A stretch of 64,000 bases of DNA from Paraburkholderia sp. NMBU_R16 (GTDB lineage Bacteria > Pseudomonadota > Gammaproteobacteria > Burkholderiales > Burkholderiaceae), in NCBI RefSeq assembly GCF_013282575.1, contig NZ_JAAAYE010000018.1:1-64000 (forward strand). Direction: 5' to 3'. This document shows positions 38,501 to 46,679 of the stretch, piece by piece. Both the position numbers and the translations under genes were made by a program. How positions within the stretch are numbered: position 1 is the first letter of the stretch; every line of letters begins with the position of its first letter. A model generated the notes under the pieces. That model saw nothing but the letters and a program-made list of their open reading frames with translations, was not told the origin of the DNA and did not search any database.

Positions 38501-41500
38501 TGGGCGAGCGCGTTGTCGTCGGTGACGTTCTCGAGCACGAGTACCACGTACGGGAATCGTACGATTTCGTTCGCGACGAGCGACGGCACGAAAACCAGCG
38601 CGGCGGCGACCGACACGGTCGGCATGATTGCGCCACCGCAGATCACGACCGATTCGGGTTCGGCTTCGTTCGTGGCGGCTGACAACGCCGCGTCGACACC
38701 GGTGGCGATTGATGCCGGCTTGACGGTGACTGACGGTAGCGCGACGACGCTGAACTCTGCGACAGTCGCAATCACGGGCGGCTTCCATAGTGGGGAAGAC
38801 GTCCTCGCGTTCACGAACGACAGCGCGACGATGGGCAACATCACGGCTTCGTATAACGCGACGACGGGCGTCATGACGCTCACCTCGGCCGGTGCGACGG
38901 CAACGCTGGCGCAATGGCAGAGCGCACTCGAGTCGGTGACTTATACCGACACGGCCGTTACTCCGAATACGGCGACCCGCACGATCAGCTTCGCGGCGAT
39001 CGACGGCGCAGGCAATTCAAGCGCTACCGCCACGCGCACGGTGACGATCACGGACACCGACCAAACGCCGATCGTGACGACGACGGGCGGCACGACGAAC
39101 TACGTGGGCGGCACGTCGGCCGTGACGATCGACGGCGGCATCGCGGTGAGCGATCTCGACAATACGACGCAATCGACAGGAACGATATCGGTCACGAGCG
39201 GCTTCCACAGCGGCGACACGCTGACGTTCGTCAACACCAGTTCGGCGACGTTCGGCAATATCGCCGGGTCGTACAACGCGGCGACAGGTGTATTGACGTT
39301 GACCTCCTCAGGCTCGACGGCGACCAACGCTCAATGGGCCAGCGTATTGAGTGCCGTGACGTTTTCCGCCGGCTCGAGCGCAACGCCGGGCAACCGCACC
39401 ATTTCGTTCGCGGTGAGCGACGGCATAAAAAGCAGCGCGGTGCAGATCGACACCGTGGATGTATTGGGGCCACCGACGATTACGACCGATTCCGGATCAG
39501 CCTCCTTTGTGGCGGGCGACAACGCAACTTCAACGCCAGTGGCAATCGATGCCGGGCTGACCCTGACCGATGGCGTGTCATCAACGCTGGCGTCGACGAC
39601 CGTCACCATTACCGGGGGATTTCATAGCGGCGAAGACGTGCTCGGATTCACAAACACGAGCGCGACGACGTACGGCAACATCGCCGGATCGTACAACGCG
39701 GCAACGGGTGTGCTGACGCTCACATCCTCAGGCGCATCGGCGACGCTCGCGCAGTGGCAGGCTGCGCTCCAAGCCGTGACGTACACCGATACGGCCATCA
39801 CACCGAACAACACGACGCGCACGATCAGCTTCACGGCCGTCGACACCGGCGCCTTCACGAGCAATACGGCAACGCGCACGGTGACGGTGACCGACACCGA
39901 TCAAACGCCGATCGTTTCGGTGGCCGGCGGCACGACCAACTACGTCGCCGGTGCGTCGGCCGTGACGATCGACGGGGCCATCACGGTCAGCGATAACGAC
40001 AACACGACGCAATCGGTCGGCACCGTATCGATCACGACGGGCTTGCAGTCCGGCGATACGCTGACGTTCATCAACACGAGTTCGGCGACGTTCGGCAATA
40101 TCGTCGGGTCCTACAATGCCGCGACGGGCGTGCTGACGCTGACATCGTCGGGTGCGACGGCGAGCGATGCACAGTGGTCCAGCGCACTGAGCGCCGTGAC
40201 GTTCTCCGCCGGATCGAGTGCCACGCCTGGCAATCGCACGATTGGATTCGCGGTGAGCGACGGTACGAAGACGAGCCCTGTGGCAAACGATACGGTCGCC
40301 GTACTCGGGCCGCCGACGATCACGACCGATTCGGGTTCAGCCTCGTTCGTGGCGGGCGACAACGCGACATCGACGCCCGTGGCTATCGATTCGGGACTGA
40401 GCGTGACCGACGGTGGTGCATCGACGCTGGCCTCGGCCACCGTTTCAATCACGGGCAACTTCCATAGCGGCGAGGACGTGCTCGCCTTCGTCAACACGAG
40501 TTTGACGACGTACGGCAACATCGCCGCCTCCTACAACGCGGCGACGGGCGTTTTGACGCTGAACTCGGCCGGTGCGACGGCTACGCTCGCGCAATGGCAG
40601 GCGGCCCTCGATTCGGTGACCTATACGGACACCGCGATCACGCCGAACACCGCCACGCGCACGATCAGCTTTACCGCGGTGGATACCGGCGCCGTGACGA
40701 GCAACACCGCGACGCGCACGGTGACCGTGGCCGACACGGATCAAACGCCAGTTGTCGCGGCAGCGGGTGGCACGACGAGCTACGTGGCGGGCGCATCCGC
40801 CACCATCGTCAACCCGGGCGTGAGCGTGACCGATCTCGACAACCCGACGCAAGCGTCGGCAACGGTGGCGGTCACCGGCAACTTTCACGGCGGGGAGGAC
40901 ATCCTCACCTTTACGAACAGCAACGCCACGACGTTCGGCAACATTGCGGCCACCTACGATTCTGCGACAGGCGTGCTCACGCTGAACTCGGCCGGCGCCA
41001 CGGCGACCGACGCGCAATGGGCGAATGCACTGAGTGCCGTAACGTTCTCGACGAGCGGGACGCACTTCGGCAATCGCACCATTTCGTTCGCCACGAGCGA
41101 CGGCTCGAAGACGAGCGCGGCGGCAAACACAACGCTCGTCGTGCTCGATCAGCCGCACATCACGCCCGATGCGGGGTCTGGCTCATTCGTGGCAGCTGAC
41201 AATGCCACGTCGACGCCAATCGCGGTTTCGCCGGGCCTGACGTTGACCGATGCGAGTAGCGCGACAGCCTCCTCGGCGAGCGTTGCGATCACGGGCGGGT
41301 TCCACTCCGGCGAGGACGTCCTTGCGTTCACCAATGACAATGCGACGATGGGCAACATCGCGGCCAGCTATAACGCAAGTACTGGCGTGCTGACGCTGAC
41401 GTCGGCGGGCGCCACGGCCTCGCTGACGCAATGGCGAGCAGCGCTTGCATCGGTCACTTATACGGATACGGCTGTCGTGCCCGACACCACGACACGCGTC

Positions 41501-42793
41501 ATCAGTTTCAAGGTGACCGATGGAAACGGCGCCGTGAGCACGGCGCAAACACGTAGCGTCACGGTGACCGCTACGGATCAGACGCCGCTCGTGTCCGTCG
41601 GCGGCAGCGTGACGTTCACATCGCTAGGGGCGCGTTCGACGCCGGTAGCGATCGCGCCGCAAGTGACCGTCAGCGACCGGGATCCGAACGCTACATTGAG
41701 CTCTGCGCAAGTGACGATCAGTGGGGGTTTCGATGCGTCGAACGATATGCTTGCGTTCACCGGCAGCGCAGCAACGGGCAACATCGCCGCAACCTACAAC
41801 GCCGCTACGGGTGTGCTGACGTTGACCTCGGCCGGCGGCACTGCATCGCTCGCGCAATGGCAGGCCGCACTGCAATCGGTCACATACTCGGATGCGAAGT
41901 CGGGCGCGAGCGGCAGCCGCACCGTGGCGTTCACTGTCAGCGACGGCGTGAAGACGAGTGCCGTTGCATCGAACACGATCACGATCGTCACGGGACAGAC
42001 GGGTATCGTACCGGTTTTCCCGACGCCGCCGACAGTCATCGAATCGCCTGCAGCAGCGCAGCCGCCGTTGTTTACGGGCTCCGATCTCAACGGGGCGCCC
42101 GACGTGCTCGACGAGTTCGATGAGCCGCTGCCCGTGGGCTCGGTACCGATCGTGCCGACAATGACGTTCTCCGATCCGAGCGCGCCGCGCAACATGCAGC
42201 CGCTCGATCGTGCCTCGGTGTCGCGCTTCGACGCGGCGGCGCTCGATGCGGCAATTGCGGTCGGCAACGCCGAGGCGCTCGTGCCGCTTCCCGACGTCTC
42301 GTTTGCAATGGGGCCGAACGACCCGTTCTCGATCGAAGTCGCTACGCTGTTGCCGCCTTCCGAGGCGATGCACGGCGGCTCCGACGTCACGGTCCGGCTT
42401 GCCAACGGCCGTTCGTTGCCGGGCTGGATCCATTACGACGCGGCAAGCGGCGTATTACGCGGCAGACTCCCTCCCGGTGCGCAAGACGTCCATATCGTCA
42501 TTCAGGCGCGCGACGCATCGGGTCATGAAACGCGCCGTCAGATCGTGCTTGCACCGCACGACAAGCATGGCAGCTCGCACGATAAGCGTAGTCAGCATGA
42601 TCAGCAGCACGGGCAGGACAAGCACGGCGTAGTGCATCCGTCGCCGCAAGGGCACACGAGCCGGGCGCCCGCCGAACCCTCGGTCGCGCGCGCGGCGCGA
42701 CCGGTCGGCAAGCCGTCGCTCGATCAGCAGTTCGCCCAGGCCCGCGCTGCGCTGCATGTTTCGCATCCCGGCGGCGCGACGCGTCGCGTATGA
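35531..42793 (+). CDS. Giant repetitive surface protein with LEPR motif and DUF4347 domain
   Basis: A 2,420-residue protein. Near the N-terminus IVALEPRIVYDASAA (residues about 33-47) matches the LEPR-XLL type motif of large secreted repeat proteins; no classical signal peptide is obvious. Residues about 136-290 form a DUF4347 domain (QVVFINSNVADLQTLV, HLVSHGATGEFQVG, FLIYGCDVAGNADGKAL). Residues about 476-2150 are twelve Thr/Ser/Ala-rich beta repeats. The C-terminal part holds a cadherin-like/Ig segment (VTVRLANGRSLPGWIHYD) and a His-rich tail (HDKHGSSHDKRSQHDQQHG). An adhesin or matrix protein is likely. No RTX nonapeptide array is seen. Its stop overlaps the next start (ATGA), so it is coupled to the export genes. 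Confidence 0.88.
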   Translation: MRFAASLSKLLSAVRGSATTARRECTALPAPLIVALEPRIVYDASAAAIGVAAAAAPHPTNVDGHAASTAHEGPSASTSTRAVHGFTPAAVAAGQGEAGAQNAAATARHGYMSTPFSGVTGDAAATRAVHGFTDSAAQSLDRQVVFINSNVADLQTLVAGLPAGTQYVVLDSTKDGLVQIEQYLQAHPGVSAIHLVSHGATGEFQVGSTWINEADMSTYSAEFAQIGASMKAGGDFLIYGCDVAGNADGKALVQQISSISGLNVAASTDATGAASLGGDWSLEYDAGTVHAGVIFSTASEQNYGHVLSAFDETYDGWVGFDTGATPVASTTLDGLTYTGDQAVEYQVVSGSLPSSGSGGEFIVNTQGTQMSSLTIQRQDGTLMAVESFDIDIFVSNQVTVQALDGSGNVVGSIVLDFSAGATAYTPGHVSNNSLFHVDLSSNAAFSQVKSIKLIETSGNGTFLSPTLDNFTYLAPSSPPTLTATGGTTSFVAGDNTASTPVAVDSGITLTDGNSSTAVSATVSITGNLHNSEDVLAFTNTSAATYGNISAGYNAVTGVLTLTSSGGTATIAQWQAALRAVTYTDTAVTPNALTRTISFEVTNDGLTSGNTTTKQVSVTDTDQTPIVTTSSSAPNYREGAPAITIDSGVSVSDRDNTTQSSGTVSISTGFHSGDSLSFTNTSSATFGNIAASYNAATGVLTLTSSGATATDVQWGHALSAVTFSSTSTTLGSRTISFATSDGAKTSTAATDTVDVLTPIQVTTDSGSAAFVAGDNTASTPVAVDSGLTVSDTAATTLASATVAITGGFQSTQDVLGFTNDGSTMGNITSSYNAATGVLTLTSAGASATLAQWQSALRSVTYTDTAVTPNNTTRTLSFTAVDGVGNTSAAATRTVTVTDTDQTPIVVTTGGTTSYVGASSAVTIDGGVSVADLDNTTQSSGTVSVSSGFHSGDTLAFTNTSSAAFGNIVGSYNAATGVLTLTSSGATATDAQWASALSSVTFSSTSTTYGNRTISFATSDGTKTSAAATDTVGMIAPPQITTDSGSASFVAADNAASTPVAIDAGLTVTDGSATTLNSATVAITGGFHSGEDVLAFTNDSATMGNITASYNATTGVMTLTSAGATATLAQWQSALESVTYTDTAVTPNTATRTISFAAIDGAGNSSATATRTVTITDTDQTPIVTTTGGTTNYVGGTSAVTIDGGIAVSDLDNTTQSTGTISVTSGFHSGDTLTFVNTSSATFGNIAGSYNAATGVLTLTSSGSTATNAQWASVLSAVTFSAGSSATPGNRTISFAVSDGIKSSAVQIDTVDVLGPPTITTDSGSASFVAGDNATSTPVAIDAGLTLTDGVSSTLASTTVTITGGFHSGEDVLGFTNTSATTYGNIAGSYNAATGVLTLTSSGASATLAQWQAALQAVTYTDTAITPNNTTRTISFTAVDTGAFTSNTATRTVTVTDTDQTPIVSVAGGTTNYVAGASAVTIDGAITVSDNDNTTQSVGTVSITTGLQSGDTLTFINTSSATFGNIVGSYNAATGVLTLTSSGATASDAQWSSALSAVTFSAGSSATPGNRTIGFAVSDGTKTSPVANDTVAVLGPPTITTDSGSASFVAGDNATSTPVAIDSGLSVTDGGASTLASATVSITGNFHSGEDVLAFVNTSLTTYGNIAASYNAATGVLTLNSAGATATLAQWQAALDSVTYTDTAITPNTATRTISFTAVDTGAVTSNTATRTVTVADTDQTPVVAAAGGTTSYVAGASATIVNPGVSVTDLDNPTQASATVAVTGNFHGGEDILTFTNSNATTFGNIAATYDSATGVLTLNSAGATATDAQWANALSAVTFSTSGTHFGNRTISFATSDGSKTSAAANTTLVVLDQPHITPDAGSGSFVAADNATSTPIAVSPGLTLTDASSATASSASVAITGGFHSGEDVLAFTNDNATMGNIAASYNASTGVLTLTSAGATASLTQWRAALASVTYTDTAVVPDTTTRVISFKVTDGNGAVSTAQTRSVTVTATDQTPLVSVGGSVTFTSLGARSTPVAIAPQVTVSDRDPNATLSSAQVTISGGFDASNDMLAFTGSAATGNIAATYNAATGVLTLTSAGGTASLAQWQAALQSVTYSDAKSGASGSRTVAFTVSDGVKTSAVASNTITIVTGQTGIVPVFPTPPTVIESPAAAQPPLFTGSDLNGAPDVLDEFDEPLPVGSVPIVPTMTFSDPSAPRNMQPLDRASVSRFDAAALDAAIAVGNAEALVPLPDVSFAMGPNDPFSIEVATLLPPSEAMHGGSDVTVRLANGRSLPGWIHYDAASGVLRGRLPPGAQDVHIVIQARDASGHETRRQIVLAPHDKHGSSHDKRSQHDQQHGQDKHGVVHPSPQGHTSRAPAEPSVARAARPVGKPSLDQQFAQARAALHVSHPGGATRRV
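36958..41985 (+). repeat. Twelve alternating repeats (six A/B pairs) in the adhesin gene
   Basis: Two repeat types alternate: A of about 430 bases (SFVAGDNATSTPVAIDAGLT .. TYTDTAVTPN .. TVTVTDTDQ) and B of about 405 bases (TTSYVGGASAVTIDGG .. DNDNTTQS .. FATSDGTKTSAA). Both share SYNAATGVLTLTSSGATAT. Starts of A fall near 36960, 37800, 38635, 39472, 40312 and 41150. The pair unit is about 838 bases. Nucleotide similarity between neighbouring pairs is high by eye, and the last B is the most diverged. Confidence 0.88.
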
Positions 42794-44403
42794 GTTACCG
42801 TCATCCTCCAAGACCAATGAGACCTCAATCGACATGTGCCGCAGCCATGCCTTCGTCCACCACTGAGCCGTCCGGTGCGTCGGCAACAGCTTCCAGGGGC
42901 ATCTTGCGCCCTTCGCTGATCGCTCTTTCGCTGGCCGCGATGTGGCTATCGGGCTGCGCCATCCACCCGACGCCCTTCACGGACGCTGAACGCGCCCAGA
43001 GCGCGCGTGCCGATCGCACGGCGATGTTCGCGGAGCAGCCGCCGCTCGCCGGACCTGTTACGCTCGACGAGGCCATGGCGCGTGCGATCCGCTACAACCT
43101 CGATCATCGCTTGAAGATGATGGAAGAGGCGCTCGCGCAAAAGCAGCTCGACGTCGCCAGTTTCGACATGCTGCCGCGTTTGACCGCCGCTGCCGGCTAC
43201 ACGACGCGCAATCATCCGCTCGCCTCGAGATCTGTGTCGCTCGCCACGGGCGAACAATCGTTGGAGTCGTCGTACTCGACCGACCGCGACATTCGCACGG
43301 CCGATCTCACGTTCTCGTGGAATCTGCTGGACTTTGGGGTGAGCTACTTCGAGGCCAAAGAGCAGGCCGATCGCGTGCTCGTCGTGGAACAGCGCCGGCG
43401 CAAGGTCGTGCAACTGATGATGCAGCAGGTGCGCGAGGCCTATTGGGAAGCGACGGGCGCGCAGCGTCTGGAGAGCCGCATTGGCCCGCTACTCGAGCAA
43501 GCGAAGCAGGCGCTCGATGAATCGCGGCAATCGCAGAGCGAGGGCTTGCGCTCGCCGCTCGACACGCTCGCTTATCAACATGCGCTGCTCGATATCATGC
43601 GCCAGCTCGAAGCCGTGCGCGATCAGCTCGAGGAAGCCAAGCCGCGGCTCGCCTCGCTGATGAACATTGCGCCCGGCACTGATTTCACGCTCGCGCCGCC
43701 GGCGGATTTCACGGTGCCTAGCTTCGCGATGCCGATGGACCGCATGGAAGAGACGGCGCTCGAGCGCCGGCCCGAACTCGTCGAAGCCGGCTACAACGAG
43801 CGCATCAGCATCAACGAGACGCATAAGGCAATCGCCAAACTGTTGCCCGGCATCGAGGTGCAGTTGGGCGGGCATTACGACAGCAACAGCTTGCTCGCCT
43901 ATCACGCATGGCGTGCCGCAGGGATCAATGTGAGCTGGAATCTGCTGAACCTGCTCAACGCGAAGAACATCCGCGGCATGGCCCGTGCCCAGCGCGACGT
44001 CGCGCATGCGCAGCGACTCGCGCTGTCGATGGCCGTGCTTACGCAAGTTCACGTCGCGAGCGCCGAGCTCGGCGCCAAGCAGCGCCAGTTCGATTTGTAC
44101 AAGCAGCTCAACGACGTGGATGGTCAAATCCTGCAGCACACGCACAACGCGACGATGGCGAATGCGCAAGGCAAGCTCGAGGAGATCCGCGCGGCCACTT
44201 CGGCCATGATCTCGGAGCTGCGGCTCTATCAAAGCTACGGCGAGCTGGAAAGCGCCTATGGCCAACTGCTTGCGACGCTCGGACTCGACCCGGTTCCGGC
44301 CGATGCTCGCAATGGCGATCTGAAATCGATCGAGCAATCGCTCGACAAGGAGCAAGCGCGATGGGCCGAGTTTGGCCACGCGAACGGAGTTACAACGCAA
44401 TGA
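42790..44403 (+). CDS. TolC-family outer-membrane efflux lipoprotein
   Basis: A 537-residue protein with a lipobox (WLSGCAIHP) after an unusually long N-terminus. It has the long helical hairpins of outer-membrane factors: VTLDEAMARAIRYNLDHRL starts the first repeat, and coiled-coil heptads extend through residues about 170-290 and 360-480. The duplicated fold and length suit a TolC/OprM-type channel. It overlaps the adhesin stop by four bases and the next adaptor start by four bases, so it should serve the adhesin's export. Elongated stretches such as NIRGMARAQRDVAHAQRLAL are typical channel helices. Confidence 0.85.
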   Translation: MSYRHPPRPMRPQSTCAAAMPSSTTEPSGASATASRGILRPSLIALSLAAMWLSGCAIHPTPFTDAERAQSARADRTAMFAEQPPLAGPVTLDEAMARAIRYNLDHRLKMMEEALAQKQLDVASFDMLPRLTAAAGYTTRNHPLASRSVSLATGEQSLESSYSTDRDIRTADLTFSWNLLDFGVSYFEAKEQADRVLVVEQRRRKVVQLMMQQVREAYWEATGAQRLESRIGPLLEQAKQALDESRQSQSEGLRSPLDTLAYQHALLDIMRQLEAVRDQLEEAKPRLASLMNIAPGTDFTLAPPADFTVPSFAMPMDRMEETALERRPELVEAGYNERISINETHKAIAKLLPGIEVQLGGHYDSNSLLAYHAWRAAGINVSWNLLNLLNAKNIRGMARAQRDVAHAQRLALSMAVLTQVHVASAELGAKQRQFDLYKQLNDVDGQILQHTHNATMANAQGKLEEIRAATSAMISELRLYQSYGELESAYGQLLATLGLDPVPADARNGDLKSIEQSLDKEQARWAEFGHANGVTTQ

Positions 44404-45209
44404 ACCGATGGGGCAGGGCAGGGCTTGGTGGTGCGGTATTGATGATGGCGGTTCAGGGTGGTTGGGCTGCAGGGATGCAAGCGGGGACCCAGGCCCCGGC
44501 GGCGTCGGGATCCTCGGGTGTGCCCGTCGCGCATGCCGAGGACGACGGACGCATCCGTATTCAGCTCGTTGCGCGCGACGAGGTCGAAGTGTCGAGCGAA
44601 ATCAGCGCGAAGATCGCCTCGATGCCGTTTCGCGATGGCGATGCGTTCCGCGCGGGCCAGACGCTCGTGTCGCTCGATTGCTCGCTATACGCGGCTCAGC
44701 TGCACAAGGCGCAAGCCGAGTCCGACGCCGCCGTGGAGTTGAAGCGCGTCAACGATCGGCTGTCGCAGCTCCATTCGATCGGCCAGATCGACGTCGAGCA
44801 GGCCGCGGCAAAGGCGAAAGCGAGCGCGGCCGAGGTGGCCTACATGCAGGCGACGGTGCGCAAGTGCGCCATAGCGGCGCCGTTCGACGGGCGCGTGGTC
44901 AAGCGCAGCGCTTCGGCGCAGCAGTTTGCGCAGCCCGGCAAAGCACTGATGACGATCGTCGACACGAGCCACCTGGAGCTCAAGATGATTGTCCCGTCGA
45001 AATGGCTCGCCTGGCTCAAGCCGGGCCATCCGCTGACGGTCAAGGTCGATGAGGTCGGCAAGGTGTATCCGGCCACGGTCGCTCGCATCGGCGCGCGCGT
45101 CGATCCCGTCACGCAGACCATCGATGTGACGGCCGCATTGTCCGGGCACGCATCCGAGCTCCTGCCCGGTATGAGCGGGTGGGCGAGCTTCGCCGGCGCG
45201 AGCCGCTAG
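44400..45209 (+). CDS. HlyD-family periplasmic adaptor (soluble)
   Basis: A 269-residue adaptor with a signal-like N-terminus and no further membrane helix. The lipoyl/barrel-sandwich halves are visible (EISAKIASMPFRDGDAFRAG and KCAIAAPFDGRVVKRSASA), split by a coiled coil of about 60 residues. The beta-barrel part ends LLPGMSGWASFAG. ATGA overlap with the TolC-like gene couples them. Membrane-fusion proteins of this kind connect inner-membrane and outer-membrane components; no ABC or RND pump lies next to it. Confidence 0.86.
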   Translation: MNRWGRAGLGGAVLMMAVQGGWAAGMQAGTQAPAASGSSGVPVAHAEDDGRIRIQLVARDEVEVSSEISAKIASMPFRDGDAFRAGQTLVSLDCSLYAAQLHKAQAESDAAVELKRVNDRLSQLHSIGQIDVEQAAAKAKASAAEVAYMQATVRKCAIAAPFDGRVVKRSASAQQFAQPGKALMTIVDTSHLELKMIVPSKWLAWLKPGHPLTVKVDEVGKVYPATVARIGARVDPVTQTIDVTAALSGHASELLPGMSGWASFAGASR

Positions 45210-45214
45210 CCGTC

Positions 45215-46639
45215 ATGAACGCCCCCTTGCGGATCCAGGCGGACGCGCTCGCGCTGCTATGGCAGTTGTCAGCACGCGCGCGGCAAGCACCGAGCGAGGA
45301 GACGCTCGGCTTCGTTATCGTCAATGAGTCCCTTTCGCTCGTCCCGTATCGTCAAGCGGCGTGGTGGCGCGCGCCGGCGCCGGTTCCGGGCGCGGTCGCC
45401 GCGGTCTCGGGGCTGCCGCAGAGCGATCCCGGCGCACCCTATGTGCAATGGCTCGCACAAGTGTGCCGCGAGCTTGAAAAACGTCATTCGACGCAAGCGG
45501 ACGCGTCATCCACATCGCAGCAGGCGGACGTGCGCGAGGGGGCGGTTGCCGGCGATCACCCGGCCCTCGATTGGCCCTGTGCCTTTGTTGCGGACAGCCT
45601 GCCGGAGCCGCTCGCTGCCGAATGGGACGCCTGGTGGCCGGCACATGCTCTATGGGTACCGCTTTTCGATCGCACGGGCCGCTCGCTCGGCGGTGTCCTC
45701 TTTGCGCGCGACGAGCCGTGGACGCAGCTCGACGAAGCGCTGCTAGCCGAGCTCGCGCGCGTTTGGTCGCATGCCCTCGCGGCATTTTCGCCACGCGCTT
45801 CCTGGCTGCAGCGCACGAAACTCGCCCTGCGCGCGGGCAAACATCGACGCCGGTTGCTTGCAGCCGTCGCCTTTGCGCTTGTCATACCCGTGCCGCTGAC
45901 GGTGCTCGCGCCGGCCGAAGTCACGCCGAAGGATCCGTTCGTCGTGCGCGCGCCGCTCGACGGCGTCATCGACAAGCTCTTCGCGCAGCCGAATCAGCGC
46001 GTCGAGGCGGGCGCGCCGCTCTTCGCACTCGACTCGACGACACTCGCTTCGCGCTATGCGCTTGCAAACAAAAACTACGCCACAGCGCAGGAGGAATACC
46101 GGCAGACCGCGCAACTGGCCGTCACCGACGACAAAGACCGGCTCGACATGGCGTTGCGCAAAGGCAAACTCGATCAGAGCGCGGTCGAACTCGACTATAC
46201 GGCGCGCGAGCTCGCGCGCGTGCGCGTGAATGCGCCACGCGGCGGCGTCGCGGTGTTCTCCGATCCGAACGATTGGAACGGCAAGGCGGTATCGATCGGG
46301 GAGAAGGTGATGCTGCTCGCCGATCCGGCCCATGTCGAATTGACTGCCTATGTGCCTGTTGCCGACAACGTCGATGTCGTGCCTGGTGCGACCGTCACGC
46401 TCTATCCGAAGAGCTCGCCGCTCGCGTCCTACGATGCCCGAATCGATACGGTGGCGTATCGCGCCGAGCCGACACCCGACGGCGTGGTCGCCTACCGTGT
46501 GAAAGCAACCTTCGTCGATACCGCCAAGCCGCCGCTCGGCACGATGGGTACCGCGCGCATTCATGGTCGATGGGTGCCGCTCGCCTACTATCTGCTGCGC
46601 CGCCCGCTCGCATCGGCCCGGCAGTGGTTTGGCTGGTAG
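45215..46639 (+). CDS. Inner-membrane HlyD-type adaptor with GAF-like N-terminal domain
   Basis: A 474-residue protein. Residues about 1-200 resemble a GAF-like sensor-type domain (LGFVIVNESLSLVPYRQAAWW .. ALWVPLFDRTGRSLGGVLFA) that would lie in the cytoplasm. One transmembrane segment at about 210-230 (LLAAVAFALVIPVPLTVLA) follows. The rest is HlyD-like, with a half-lipoyl part (VVRAPLDGVIDKLFAQPNQR), a coiled coil and a beta-barrel. The ATG at 45215 follows the previous stop by five bases. The GAF-like domain could let cytoplasmic state control the exporter; no ligand is apparent. Confidence 0.78.
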   Translation: MNAPLRIQADALALLWQLSARARQAPSEETLGFVIVNESLSLVPYRQAAWWRAPAPVPGAVAAVSGLPQSDPGAPYVQWLAQVCRELEKRHSTQADASSTSQQADVREGAVAGDHPALDWPCAFVADSLPEPLAAEWDAWWPAHALWVPLFDRTGRSLGGVLFARDEPWTQLDEALLAELARVWSHALAAFSPRASWLQRTKLALRAGKHRRRLLAAVAFALVIPVPLTVLAPAEVTPKDPFVVRAPLDGVIDKLFAQPNQRVEAGAPLFALDSTTLASRYALANKNYATAQEEYRQTAQLAVTDDKDRLDMALRKGKLDQSAVELDYTARELARVRVNAPRGGVAVFSDPNDWNGKAVSIGEKVMLLADPAHVELTAYVPVADNVDVVPGATVTLYPKSSPLASYDARIDTVAYRAEPTPDGVVAYRVKATFVDTAKPPLGTMGTARIHGRWVPLAYYLLRRPLASARQWFGW

Positions 46640-46679
46640 GTCGGTCCATGACCACGCCTTGTGAAATGACGTAGCTTCG

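Noticed and set aside
36958-41985. CRISPR-like array
   Set aside because: The repeats are about 400 bases, in frame and protein-coding; no short direct repeats with unique spacers.
35531-42793. RTX-type type I secretion substrate
   Set aside because: No GGxGxDxxx nonapeptide array was found, and the locus has no ABC transporter.
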